In this document: positions 8,701 through 16,261 of the stretch, piece by piece
How the letters are laid out: each line of letters opens with the position of its first letter
How positions within the stretch are numbered: the stretch's first letter is position 1
NCBI GenBank assembly: GCA_964647905.1
Contig: CAZYJR010000007.1
Location: 1-64,000 of the forward strand
Length of the DNA: 64,000 bases
Reading direction: 5' to 3'
DNA from: CAZYJR01 sp964647905
GTDB lineage: Bacteria; Desulfobacterota; DSM-4660; Desulfatiglandales; HGW-15
The notes under the pieces: generated by a model
What the model saw: only the letters and a program-made list of their open reading frames with translations
Databases searched by the model: none
What the model was told of the DNA's origin: nothing
Program-made: the position numbers and the translations under genes

Positions 8701-9084
8701 ATGCGAGGACGAGGACACGGCCGAGGAAAGAGACTCGGGATTTGCATTTTCTTGGCGCTCTTCGCGAGCGGGCTCATCCCGGCGGGCGAGCCCCCCGCTT
8801 CAAGCGCGGGATCGGAAGGCCCGCCCCTTGCGCGAGCGGTCTCCGGAGAGGCTGAGGAGCCGGATCCAGAGAAGATCCAATGGTTTCGGGAGAAGATGGG
8901 GATCTCCCCCAAGTACCTGGAAAAGGATGAAGGGATCATGATGTCGTGGACCCACTTTTTCACCATGCTGTTCCTGATCCTCTTCTTCATTGCCGCGATG
9001 ACCGCCCTGGTGATGCGGCACCGGAGGACCAAGCAGCTTGTGAACACCCTGTTGAAGGAGGAAAGCCATGGCCCTGACCGTTAA
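8701..9084 (+). CDS. Small exported/membrane protein of unknown function
   Basis: A 127-residue protein with an N-terminal signal-type helix (~10-28), a Pro/Ser/Glu-rich linker, and a single C-terminal membrane helix (~82-102, MLFLILFFIAAMTALV) followed by a basic tail. Its 3' end overlaps the ferredoxin gene by 17 nt, so the two are translationally linked. No family is recognised. By position it may anchor or contact the ferredoxin or the cytochrome b next door. Confidence 0.65.
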   Translation: MRGRGHGRGKRLGICIFLALFASGLIPAGEPPASSAGSEGPPLARAVSGEAEEPDPEKIQWFREKMGISPKYLEKDEGIMMSWTHFFTMLFLILFFIAAMTALVMRHRRTKQLVNTLLKEESHGPDR

Positions 9085-9328
9085 GTTCAAGAAGTCCCAA
9101 AGGACCGTGGACTGGGAGGACCGGTTCGACAGCATCCTGGAACTCGCCCACGAGCACGGCGTCGAGATCGACAGTGAATGCATGCAAGGATTCTGCGGGA
9201 CCTGCAAGACCGCCCTGCTCGAGGGAGAGGTGGACATGGAGACCACGGACGGCCTGGAGGACGAGGATCAGAACATGATCCTGCCCTGCGTAGCCGTTCC
9301 CACCACGAACATCGTGATCGACGCCTGA
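9068..9328 (+). CDS. 2Fe-2S ferredoxin (plant type)
   Basis: An 86-residue electron carrier. The cluster ligands are in CMQGFCGTCKTALLEG (C-x4-C-x2-C) with the fourth cysteine in MILPCVAVP. The length is close to adrenodoxin/plant-type domains. There is no signal peptide, so it is cytoplasmic. It overlaps the preceding gene and is followed after 2 nt by the membrane cytochrome gene, so it may donate electrons to or accept them from that membrane module. Confidence 0.9.
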   Translation: MALTVKFKKSQRTVDWEDRFDSILELAHEHGVEIDSECMQGFCGTCKTALLEGEVDMETTDGLEDEDQNMILPCVAVPTTNIVIDA

Positions 9329-9330
9329 GC

Positions 9331-10032
9331 ATGATGACGGAAAAAAACATCAACGCCCTTCTCGCGGTCTTCTTCGTCATTCTGACGGCGGGCTTCTTGT
9401 TTCACCGGAGCGCGACCTTTGCCGGCAGCCTGGCCGGTCACCTCATCGGGATCGCCGGGACGGTCATGATGTTCATGACCCTCGTCTATCCCTTCAAGAA
9501 GCGGGTGCTGGGCAGGCGAGGCAGAAAGAACCCCCTGGCAACACACATCCTGTACGGTCTTGCAGGCCCTTCCCTGGTGGTCATACACTCCGCCCACAAG
9601 CTGGACAGCCCGATAGGCCAGCTGACCTTTCTGTCCATGCTGATCGTGGTGTTGAGCGGCATCGTGGGGAGATACCTCTTTCGCAGCGTAAACCGGACCC
9701 TGAAGGAGCAGAAAAAAGAGCTCGAGACCCTCAGGAGCACGTTTCAGAAGTGCAGGCAAGAGATCGCGGCCTATGAGACCTTCTTTCACCCGGACCGCGC
9801 GGAAGAAGAGACCGAAGCGATCGACGAGGAGCAGCAGGATCGCTGCGCTCGGCTCAACGAGCTCGCCCGGTCCATCAGCGAGCTGGAGTACGCCACGTCC
9901 CTCTTCGATTCCACCAAGTCCATGTTTTCCAAGTGGATGAAGGTGCATCACGTTCTGACGCTGTTCCTCTTCTCCTTTGTCATCCTCCACATCCTGACCG
10001 TCCTGTACTACGGTCTGAGGTGGGTCCCATGA
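9331..10032 (+). CDS. Cytochrome-b-like integral membrane protein with cytoplasmic coiled coil
   Basis: 233 residues from the ATG at 9331; an upstream open frame overlaps the ferredoxin gene and is not used. There are about five membrane helices. Histidines suited to haem b ligation occur in GHLIG, THILYG, VIHSAH and in the last helix (KVHHVLTLFLFSFVILH). A charged coiled-coil segment (~residues 115-195) separates helices four and five. The arrangement resembles ferric-reductase/cytochrome-b561-like proteins found next to multihaem cytochromes, but the family is not certain. It ends in an ATGA overlap with the cytochrome c gene. Confidence 0.7.
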   Translation: MMTEKNINALLAVFFVILTAGFLFHRSATFAGSLAGHLIGIAGTVMMFMTLVYPFKKRVLGRRGRKNPLATHILYGLAGPSLVVIHSAHKLDSPIGQLTFLSMLIVVLSGIVGRYLFRSVNRTLKEQKKELETLRSTFQKCRQEIAAYETFFHPDRAEEETEAIDEEQQDRCARLNELARSISELEYATSLFDSTKSMFSKWMKVHHVLTLFLFSFVILHILTVLYYGLRWVP

Positions 10033-10649
10033 AGATCGCTTATGTCATGGCCATCGCAGTGTCCGTGGCCCTTTGCGTTTGGCTCTTTCTGTACCAAGAG
10101 GCGGCGGTGCCGGGGGATCTGAGCGTCTTCCATGAGGAGATCGATCAATGCAACCTTTGCCACAGGCCGTGGCGGGGGGTATCCGATGACATGTGCCTGC
10201 AGTGCCACTCGTTCAGCGACGTCTCCTTCCTGACACCGGAGATTCGGTTTCACGAGGCCGAGATGCATTGCCTGAAGTGCCACGTAGAGCACCGAGGAGT
10301 CCCTGGAGATGTCTCGAAGATGGACCACACATTGCTGAGCGGTCGCCTGATGTGCACGCGATGTCATACGGACGTTCACAGTGGGTTCTTCGGCAGCGAC
10401 TGCAGGGAATGCCACGGGATCAAAACCTGGAGCATCCCGGGCTTTCGGCATCCGCCTCAGGAAGAGCGGCAATGCAGCCTCTGCCATGCCGTTCCTTCTT
10501 CACATGAAGACGAAGGATTCTGGAAAAAAATTGAGATGACGCATGGGAGGGAATGGCGGGGCGTGGAACGCAAAGATTGTTGGCGCTGTCACACGACGCG
10601 CAACTGGCGCCATCTGATCATGCCCCATCCGCTTGAAAAGACCTCTTAA
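10029..10649 (+). CDS. Seven-haem c-type cytochrome
   Basis: 206 residues with an N-terminal signal anchor (~4-22) and seven CxxCH haem sites: CNLCH, CLQCH, CLKCH, CTRCH, CRECH, CSLCH and CWRCH. Several distal histidines allow bis-His ligation as in the cytochrome c3/c7 class. It acts in the periplasm, probably membrane-tethered. The start overlaps the stop of the cytochrome b gene (ATGA), so the pair is co-translated. Together they could carry electrons across the inner membrane. A terminator follows 52 bp downstream. Confidence 0.88.
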   Translation: MKIAYVMAIAVSVALCVWLFLYQEAAVPGDLSVFHEEIDQCNLCHRPWRGVSDDMCLQCHSFSDVSFLTPEIRFHEAEMHCLKCHVEHRGVPGDVSKMDHTLLSGRLMCTRCHTDVHSGFFGSDCRECHGIKTWSIPGFRHPPQEERQCSLCHAVPSSHEDEGFWKKIEMTHGREWRGVERKDCWRCHTTRNWRHLIMPHPLEKTS

Positions 10650-10701
10650 CCGCAGTAGTTCGCAACTCTCTATTCAACCATTGCCGTCTGACCCTGGCAT
10701 G

Positions 10702-10730
10702 GGCGGTCAAGGAACCTTGACCGCCGCTTT
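10702..10730 (+). terminator. Hairpin terminator of the copB-cytochrome operon
   Basis: GGCGGTCAAGG (10702-10712) and CCTTGACCGCC (10715-10725) form a perfect 11-bp stem followed by GCTTTG. The short T-run makes it an imperfect intrinsic terminator. Confidence 0.6.
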
Positions 10731-10794
10731 GATCGTCCCGGGACCATCGGGCGCCTCCAAGATCCCAACCACCTCACCTCGCTTTTTCTTCAAT

Positions 10795-10992
10795 ACATCT
10801 GAGGAGGCCTGCGCCGCAAAGCCGGGCGCCGTGGGAAGGCCGGTCTTCCATGCCGAGCTCAGGCTCATGGACCACCAAGTCCGCGCGGTTGCCGCCGGAG
10901 AGGTGGGGGGAATTGCGGTCCGCGGCGCCGACATGATGAGCGGGTACTGGCGAGACCCGATGCAGACCCGGGAGACCATCCGGCCTGGGTAA
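10795..10992 (+). pseudogene. Remnant of an AMP-binding acyl-CoA synthetase
   Basis: About 65 residues match the C-terminal part of the adenylation domain: GAVGRPVFHAELRLMD, AAGEVGGIAVRGADMMSGYW and TRETIRPG. This corresponds to the A7/A8 region of long-chain acyl-CoA synthetases. The N-terminal ~300 residues are missing, and the frame ends at TAA (10990) exactly where the family continues with GW. It is a non-functional fragment left after deletion. Confidence 0.75.
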
Positions 10993-11072
10993 CTGTATAG
11001 CGGTTGCTGGTTACTGGGCACTAGGTGCCGGGTTCTGGTCCACACCGCACATCACGCACCCCAGATGTGATG

Positions 11073-11109
11073 TTACCGGATCGGGGCCTCGGGGCCTCCG
11101 ATCCGGTAA
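11073..11109 (-). terminator. Stable hairpin downstream of catalase
   Basis: TTACCGGATCGG (11073-11084) pairs perfectly with 11098-11109 (12 bp), with a 13-nt GGCC-rich loop. It lies 23 bp past the catalase stop. No T-run follows on the minus strand, so it may stabilise the mRNA end or need Rho. Confidence 0.5.
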
Positions 11110-11131
11110 GAGACGCACGCGTACGGAGTGA

Positions 11132-12592
11132 TCAGCCTTGTTGTACGCCCTGGGCGATGCGATCGCCGATCTTTTCATCGATGCTGCGCCAGTATGCAAA
11201 CGCACGCTTCAACACGGGTTCGGAAACGCCGGCTTTCAGATGCCCCACCACGTTGGCCACCAGGCGGTCCCGCTGGGCATCGTCCATGACCTCCCGCACC
11301 AGGGTACCGGGCTGACCGAAGTCGTCATCATCTTTGCGCCTGGTATAGGCCGCGCGGACGAACTCGCCGCTGGCACTCCAGACGGCGCTCTCGGGATACC
11401 GCTCGGGGTCGGCCTTGGGGCCGCCCGTTGAGTTGGGCGCATAGACCGGATCGGAAACGTTCTCGATCCGCATAGCGCCGCCCTTACTGTAACTGTGAAC
11501 CGGGACCCTGGGCCGATTGACCGGGATCTGCTTGTAGTTGACCCCCAGGCGCGCCCGGTGGGCGTCGGCGTAAGAAACCAGGCGGGCGAGCAGCATCCTG
11601 TCCGGGCTCGGACCGATTCCCGGGACCAGGTTGTTCGGTTCGAAGGCCGCCTGCTCGATCTCCGCATGAAAATCGCTTGGATTGCGGTCCAGGGTGAGCC
11701 GACCCACCTCGTGGACGGGGTAGTCCTTGTGAGGCCAGACCTTGGTCAGATCAAACGGGTTGAACCGGTAGGTCTCGGCCTCCTTGAAGGGCATGATCTG
11801 CACCTGCAGCGTCCAACTGGGGTGATCCCCCCGCTTGATGGCCTCGAACAGGTCGCGGCGGTGGTAGTCGGCATCCTGGCCCGCGATCCGGTCTGCCTCT
11901 TCCTGGGTGAGATAGGCGATGCCCTGGTCGGTCTTGAAGTGGTATTTCACCCAGAACCGCTCCCCTTCGGCATTGACCCACATGTAGGTGTGGCTCGAGT
12001 AGCCGTTCATGTGCCGATAGCTCTTGGGGACCCCGCGATCGCTCATGAGGATGGTGACCTGATGGGCGGTCTCAGGGGACAGGGTCCAGAAGTCCCACTG
12101 CATGTCATTGTCGCGCAGACCGCAGTCAGCACGGCGCTTCTGGGAATGGATGAAGTGCTGAAATTTCATGGGGTCGCGGACGAAGAACACCGGCGTGTTG
12201 TTCCCTACCATGTCGTAGTTGCCCGCGGTGGTATAGAACTTGAGCGCAAATCCGCGCACATCCCGCCAGGTGTCGGGACTCCCGCTCTCGCCCGCCACGG
12301 TGGAGAACCGGGCCAGCACGTCGGTCTTGGTGCCCGGTTGAAACACGGCCGCCTTGGTGTAGGCGCTCATGTCCCGGGTCACCTGGAAGTATCCGAAGGC
12401 CCCCGAGCCCTTTGCGTGGGGCTGGCGGTCCGGGATCATCTCCCGGTTGAAGGCAGCCATCTGCTCGATCAAATAATGATCATGCAGCAGGATCGGCCCG
12501 TCGGGCCCAACGGTAAGGGAAAACTCGTCGCTGGATACCGGGATGCCTGCATCAGTGGTTGTGGGCTTAGGGTCGTTGTCTTTCATTTTCAT
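11132..12592 (-). CDS. katA: Monofunctional haem catalase
   Basis: A 486-residue small-subunit catalase (2 H2O2 to O2 and 2 H2O). The distal His59 lies in RQPHAKGSGAFG, the distal Asn in GNNTPVFF, the haem-ligand Tyr in ARLVSYADAHRARLG, and RFSTVAGE is also typical. The length fits clade 3. It lies last in a minus-strand cluster Fur/PerR - selenocysteine peroxiredoxin - catalase, after a 152-bp gap that contains a hairpin. The cluster points to peroxide-inducible defence in an anaerobe. It is cytoplasmic, with no signal peptide. Confidence 0.95.
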   Translation of the reverse strand: MKMKDNDPKPTTTDAGIPVSSDEFSLTVGPDGPILLHDHYLIEQMAAFNREMIPDRQPHAKGSGAFGYFQVTRDMSAYTKAAVFQPGTKTDVLARFSTVAGESGSPDTWRDVRGFALKFYTTAGNYDMVGNNTPVFFVRDPMKFQHFIHSQKRRADCGLRDNDMQWDFWTLSPETAHQVTILMSDRGVPKSYRHMNGYSSHTYMWVNAEGERFWVKYHFKTDQGIAYLTQEEADRIAGQDADYHRRDLFEAIKRGDHPSWTLQVQIMPFKEAETYRFNPFDLTKVWPHKDYPVHEVGRLTLDRNPSDFHAEIEQAAFEPNNLVPGIGPSPDRMLLARLVSYADAHRARLGVNYKQIPVNRPRVPVHSYSKGGAMRIENVSDPVYAPNSTGGPKADPERYPESAVWSASGEFVRAAYTRRKDDDDFGQPGTLVREVMDDAQRDRLVANVVGHLKAGVSEPVLKRAFAYWRSIDEKIGDRIAQGVQQG

Positions 12593-12670
12593 GTATCCTT
12601 TCTCTTATATCGGGTGTCTGGTTTGTGGCCCATTCATATCGCGTGGTTCATCATTCAACCGGGTATTAGA

Positions 12671-12702
12671 GGGCTGCCGCCCCTGGGCCTGTTGGGCGGC
12701 CC
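12671..12702 (-). other. Hairpin between peroxiredoxin and catalase genes
   Basis: GCCGCCC (12676-12682) pairs with GGGCGGC (12694-12700) across an 11-nt loop, with more G/C pairing outside. On the transcript it falls between prxU and katA and could attenuate or separate their messages. It has no T-run. Confidence 0.4.
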
Positions 12703-12744
12703 GCCCCAAGGAACGCTGATCGTTCCGGCGATCAGAGGCGGGGG

Positions 12745-13467
12745 CTAGTCAAAGGCCATATCCGTCTTCCAGACCTCCCACACCTTCCCCACCAGATCCG
12801 GCCCAGGGTTCAGGGTCATTTTCCCCGGCTTCCAGCCCGACGGCGTCGCCTCGGCGCCCTTGCTGTTGCGCACCACCTGGAAGGCCTGGATCTGTCGCAG
12901 GGACTCGGCCACATTTCTCCCCACCGGGGGGGTGAGGACCTCATACCCCTGGATGACCCCGTCCGGATCGATAATGAACCGTCCCCGCGTCTCCACGCCG
13001 GCCTCGTCGTCATACACACCGTAGGTGGTCCCTACCCTGCCGCCGGCGTCCGAGAGCATGGGAAAAGGCACCCCGCCCTGGACCATCTTGGACAACTCGT
13101 TGTCATTCCACATCTTGTGCACAAACACGCTGTCGATGCTCATGGACAGCACCTCTGCGCCCAGCTTCTCGAACTCGGGATATTTCTCAGCAACTGCCGA
13201 GATCTCCGTGGCTCAGACAAAGGTGAAATCGCCCGGATAGAAGCAGAGGACCACCCACTGCCCCAGGTATTCGGACAGCTTCACATTCACGAATTTTCCC
13301 TGCAGATATGCCGGTGCCACAAAGTCCGGCGCCTTCCTTCCGATCATGACCATGGATCTTTCCTCCTTCTTCTCTTGCGTAACGGTTTGTTCCGGGTCCC
13401 TTGCCTCTGGTTCGCCTACGGGGCCCCCGGTAGGCCGCGCACACCCCGCCTTGAATTCTTCAGGCAT
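12745..13467 (-). CDS. prxU: Selenocysteine-containing peroxiredoxin (AhpC/PrxU type)
   Basis: Thiol-dependent peroxidase in which the peroxidatic cysteine codon is UGA (13213-13215). The frame continues unbroken on both sides: FYPGDFTFV-U-ATEISAVAEKY, where Cys homologues read FVCPTE. A stem-loop fitting a bacterial SECIS follows 10 nt later. Downstream conserved blocks (SMSIDSVFVHKMW, PFPMLSD, YGVYDDEAGVETRGRF) are intact, so this is not a pseudogene. There is no cysteine after the Sec, so the usual C-terminal resolving Cys is absent. From ATG 13467 (GGAGG, 6 nt) the Sec is residue 85. From ATG 13353 (AAGGAGGA, 8 nt) it is residue 47, the classical position, so the shorter 202-residue form is a strong alternative. 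PrxU proteins of this kind are known in anaerobes. Confidence 0.88.
13185..13202 (-). promoter_or_regulatory. Candidate SECIS element of the peroxiredoxin
   Basis: On the minus strand, TCTCGGCA and TGCTGAGA form an 8-bp stem (one G-U) around a GU core. It starts 10 nt, with its loop about 18 nt, after the UGA. Bacterial SECIS elements place a G/U-containing apical loop at about this distance for SelB binding. Confidence 0.65.
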
Positions 13468-13520
13468 AGACATCCTCCTTTCTTGGGTTGCATCTGGTTA
13501 ATATCGCAATACGACATCCC

Positions 13521-13964
13521 TCACTTTTTCTCCTGTTGGCACTCGGGACAGATTCCGAAAAAGTCCAGACGATGGCTGGTGATCTGAAAACCTGTTTCCG
13601 CAGCCAGCTCTTCTGTCACCCCCTCGAGGCTATCCAGGTCGGTATCGGTGATCCTGTGGCATTTGGTGCAGATGAGGTGAGGATGGGGAAAGGGCTTGGC
13701 CCCGTCATACCGGTTCCCTCCCTCGGGAAACCCCAATTCCAGTACCTCGTTCAGCTCTTTCAGCAGGGTCACGGTCTTGTAAACCGTTGCAAGGCTGGTG
13801 GTGGGGAAATCCTCTTTTACCTTGGCATAGATCTCCTCGACGCTGGGGTGCCCGTTGCTCCGGGCAAGGATCTTAAGCACCGCTATGCGCTGCGGAGTGA
13901 TCCGAAACCTATGGGTCTTTAATATGGCGATCAACTTCTGCAAGCGCGATTCGTTGTTAAGCAT
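13521..13964 (-). CDS. perR: Fur-family (PerR-like) metal-dependent repressor
   Basis: 147 residues. The winged helix is RITPQRIAVLKIL...HPSVEEIYAKV...SLATVYKTVTLL. The dimer domain has the HPHLICTKCHRI metal site and a C-terminal second CxxC (CPEC), the structural zinc pair of Fur proteins. It is first in the operon with prxU and katA, which favours a PerR role (peroxide sensing through Fe-catalysed His oxidation) over iron uptake control; this is inference from context. Its own promoter carries a Fur-family-like box, suggesting autoregulation. Confidence 0.88.
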   Translation of the reverse strand: MLNNESRLQKLIAILKTHRFRITPQRIAVLKILARSNGHPSVEEIYAKVKEDFPTTSLATVYKTVTLLKELNEVLELGFPEGGNRYDGAKPFPHPHLICTKCHRITDTDLDSLEGVTEELAAETGFQITSHRLDFFGICPECQQEKK

Positions 13965-13988
13965 CCTGTATCCCCTGATAACCGTTTT

Positions 13989-14005
13989 AAAATGATAATT
14001 ATTTT
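13989..14005 (-). promoter_or_regulatory. Candidate Fur/PerR box
   Basis: AAAATGATAATTATTTT is centred on the palindrome ATAATTAT and lies just downstream of the -10 of the perR promoter, covering the likely transcription start. It resembles Fur/PerR operators but is an imperfect match. Confidence 0.5.
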
Positions 14006-14011
14006 CTGTTA

Positions 14012-14040
14012 AGAATAGCCAAAAGGGAAAAGGGTGTCAA
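14012..14040 (-). promoter_or_regulatory. Promoter of the perR-prxU-katA operon
   Basis: Minus strand: TTGACA (14040-14035), 17-nt spacer, TATTCT (14017-14012). A consensus -35 and near-consensus -10, about 48 bp before the perR start. Confidence 0.7.
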
Positions 14041-14094
14041 TGAAAAAATGAACACGATCCGCAAGCCGGTGGAACGGATACCGCCGCTGTTTGC

Positions 14095-14118
14095 AATAAC
14101 TGATTATCGATAGTTATT
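14095..14118. promoter_or_regulatory. Hyphenated palindrome upstream of small exported gene
   Basis: AATAACT (14095-14101) and AGTTATT (14112-14118) form perfect 7-nt arms around 10 nt. It is AT-rich and intergenic, a possible operator. Partner unknown. Confidence 0.3.
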
Positions 14119-14260
14119 TTCTACAAAAAATCTTTGTACACATAAGGGGCGGCCCTTGATCGGGTTCAAGGACCGCGGATTTGGCTTATCGACACAGACA
14201 ACGAAAGGAGGCCTCGGCTTTGACCCCCCTGTCGCCTTCCTGTCTGTAAGGAGGCATTTT

Positions 14261-14614
14261 ATGTAGAGCAGACGAGCCGTTCGGATCTTGGTCGCCCTGT
14301 TCGTTCTTCTCGGCACAACGGCAACCTTCTCCTACGGCCTTTCCCTCGAGGACCAGGTCCTCAAGCGGTCCGGCCAGCCGGTCTATCTGAAGGATGGCAC
14401 CACCTGCGAATGCGAGCGGTTCTGGTGGCTGGTCCTGGCCGTGCGGCAGGACACGGACCGGAAGGTTCGGATGAATGCCATGAGCTCTATCCTGCATATG
14501 GGGGAGTTGGGAAAACGCGGGATGGGGGCGCTGGAGTATGCCGCGGAGAACGACGCGGCCCCTTACAACCGAGAGAGAGCCGCCCATTTTCTGGAATTCC
14601 TGCAGGCGTACTGA
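14261..14614 (+). pseudogene. Small exported protein with amber codon at position 2
   Basis: A strong ribosome site (AAGGAGG, 7 nt) precedes ATG at 14261, but the next codon is TAG. The frame then stays open for 116 codons and encodes a typical signal peptide (SRRAVRILVALFVLLG...) and an ~85-residue mature part with CEC and a HEAT-like helical C-terminus. A single A-to-T change from AAG (Lys, the usual residue 2) would explain it. Either the gene is silenced or translation starts inside, for example at TTG 14288 (108 residues). No family is recognised. Confidence 0.55.
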
Positions 14615-14775
14615 ACCCGTGAACCAGGGGGCATCCCTTCCTTCAACCCCGCCATGGATGCAATGCCGTGCAAGAACATGCCCCTGAAGGTTCCCCGAGA
14701 AAGGCGAGCGGATGGTTCGCTATTACGGCTATTACAGCAATGTTTGCAGAGGAAAAAAGGAAGCCCCTATCATGT

Positions 14776-15186
14776 TTACAGCGCCAAGACAGGGTATTGA
14801 TTTGAGCCTTGCAATCTTCTATCAGCCGTGGCAAGAGTTAATTCATAAACAATGGCCGTAGCCGCCAGAAATCTGTCGGCTGGATCTTGATGGGGAAGGT
14901 TTATTTGGCGGCTCACAATAGCCACTTCTTTATTAAGGGCCGCCTCTCTCATTGGTAGCTTACGAATAAGATTACGCACTCCAGTCTCAGGATCCGGCTT
15001 CAATCTCAATTTATTTTTCTCGTTTAGCAGCAGGATCTCCCAGATGCTTATGGGAGAAAACCATAGGTCATTTTCTTCACCTTCCAACTCTTCTCTTGCT
15101 TCACGGGCGATCTTCTCGGGTTCTGCAGCGGCCCAAATAATGGCATGGGTATCAAGCAGCAGCCTCAATTTCCAAGCACCTCCCAA
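14776..15186 (-). CDS. VapC-like PIN-domain toxin
   Basis: About 136 residues. PIN ribonuclease hallmarks are LLLDTHAIIWAA (first Asp), SPISIWEILLL (Glu), DPADRFLAATAI (Asp pair) and TLATADRRLQ (last Asp). Such toxins cleave tRNA or rRNA when free of antitoxin. The 5' end overlaps the antitoxin stop by ~20 nt if the TTG at 15186 is used; the TTG at 15168 is an alternative. Arrangement antitoxin-toxin is typical. Confidence 0.85.
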   Translation of the reverse strand: MGGAWKLRLLLDTHAIIWAAAEPEKIAREAREELEGEENDLWFSPISIWEILLLNEKNKLRLKPDPETGVRNLIRKLPMREAALNKEVAIVSRQINLPHQDPADRFLAATAIVYELTLATADRRLQGSNQYPVLAL

Positions 15187-15407
15187 TCTTGTTCATTGCT
15201 TGCCGGTGATATGATGTCACCTTTTATCTCAACCGTGTCCTTCAATGATCCCATCCAGGATTCCGTTTTGGCTGGAGGCGGAGGTGGTGAAACCTGTGCC
15301 ACCGGTTCCCCCTTGCGGGTTACAATAATTGTTTTCCCGGTCTTTTTGACCTCATCCATCAGGCGCAGGCAAGTCGCTTTGAATTTGGAAATTGCTATCT
15401 CTTCCAT
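15165..15407 (-). CDS. Phd/YefM-type antitoxin
   Basis: 80 residues from the ATG at 15407 (CAGGAG ribosome site). The N-terminus ISKFKATCLRLMDEVKKTGK and TIIVTRKGEPVAQV are classic for Phd/YefM DNA-binding antitoxins. A Pro-rich hinge leads to the C-terminal toxin-binding tail. It neutralises the overlapping PIN toxin and probably represses the pair. Confidence 0.85.
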   Translation of the reverse strand: MEEIAISKFKATCLRLMDEVKKTGKTIIVTRKGEPVAQVSPPPPPAKTESWMGSLKDTVEIKGDIISPASNEQDWEVLGN

Positions 15408-15795
15408 TTCTTGCTCCTGAATTTTCTGATAGATTACTATGGTCAACGCCTATAGTCAACCGGTAGATTTCAGAAAGCCGGTGCGCATGATAGAAGAGCC
15501 GGACCCCGAAGAGTCGGAAATACTGCGGGCCCTCGGCTACAGAGTAGAAGGTGGAGTCTTGCAAAGCCGTTCCCAGCCTTGCATCGCCTTATGGGCCGGC
15601 TGTCATCAGTGTGGCCAAGAGCCGAGCCGGGGGAAATGATTCGAACGTGTCCCGGCTTGGATATAGGCGTCAGTTTGGTGGCAGGATCCATACTACGAGG
15701 CATTGAATTTGATGAATGTATCGATTAATATCGAGGTCGGAAGAGATAGAATACGGCCCAAATTCATAGGAAGCATCGATTAGGTCCGGGAGCCC
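15408..15795. other. 388-bp intergenic region between two accessory modules
   Basis: No supported gene. Short open frames lack family resemblance and ribosome sites. ATCGATTA occurs twice near 15720 and 15776. Confidence 0.4.
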
Positions 15796-16260
15796 ATGAC
15801 GCCCGAGAAGGTCAGAGAGCTTTTTCTTGCATTACAGCAATGGAGTGTTGACTATATCCTGGTTGGAGCAGTTGCATTGGACGTCCTTGGAATCGGCAGA
15901 TTTACCGAAGCTGTCGATATTTTTGTGCACTCTGAGTATCACAACATAGAACGCTTGAAGAAGGCTTTGTGCACTGTATGGCAAGATTCTTCCATCGACG
16001 AGATCAAGTTTGAGGGTTTGGCGGGCGAATATCCGGTGATTCAATACGTGGCACCGGATGGGTTCAGGGTGGATATTTTGGCACGGCTGGGCGAGGCTTT
16101 TTCTTATGAAGACCTGAAGTATTCCGAATATATTTATGGGGATGTAAAAGTAAAAGTAGCAACTCCGAGTACTCTTTACGCTCTTAAAAAAGATACGACT
16201 CGACTGCAGGATAGGGCGGATGCAGAAAAACTAAAAAAGAGATTCGACTTGAAGGATTGA
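15796..16260 (+). CDS. Nucleotidyltransferase-fold protein with altered active site
   Basis: 154 residues of the AbiEii/MNT-like nucleotidyltransferase superfamily. YILVGAVALDVLGIGRFTEA is followed by VDIFV; related proteins read R-x-T-E-D-[IV]-D-x-F-V. Here the first catalytic Asp is Ala39 (codon GCT at 15910), while Asp41 and the later FRVDILARLG Asp are kept. Catalysis is therefore doubtful. It is followed 1 nt later by a 68-residue partner gene, a layout seen for toxin/antitoxin-like pairs. GC is lower than in neighbours, fitting horizontal transfer. Confidence 0.65.
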   Translation: MTPEKVRELFLALQQWSVDYILVGAVALDVLGIGRFTEAVDIFVHSEYHNIERLKKALCTVWQDSSIDEIKFEGLAGEYPVIQYVAPDGFRVDILARLGEAFSYEDLKYSEYIYGDVKVKVATPSTLYALKKDTTRLQDRADAEKLKKRFDLKD

Positions 16261-16261
16261 T

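Noticed and set aside
11495..12748. 417-codon plus-strand frame opposite catalase
   Set aside because: Antisense shadow of a certain catalase gene; no family resemblance.
13213..13215. Nonsense mutation splitting the peroxiredoxin
   Set aside because: The stop is UGA exactly at the catalytic Cys, the rest is conserved, and a SECIS-like stem follows; selenocysteine explains all three.
14264..14266. TAG read as pyrrolysine
   Set aside because: Position 2 of a signal peptide is not a plausible functional Pyl site; mutation or a downstream start is simpler.
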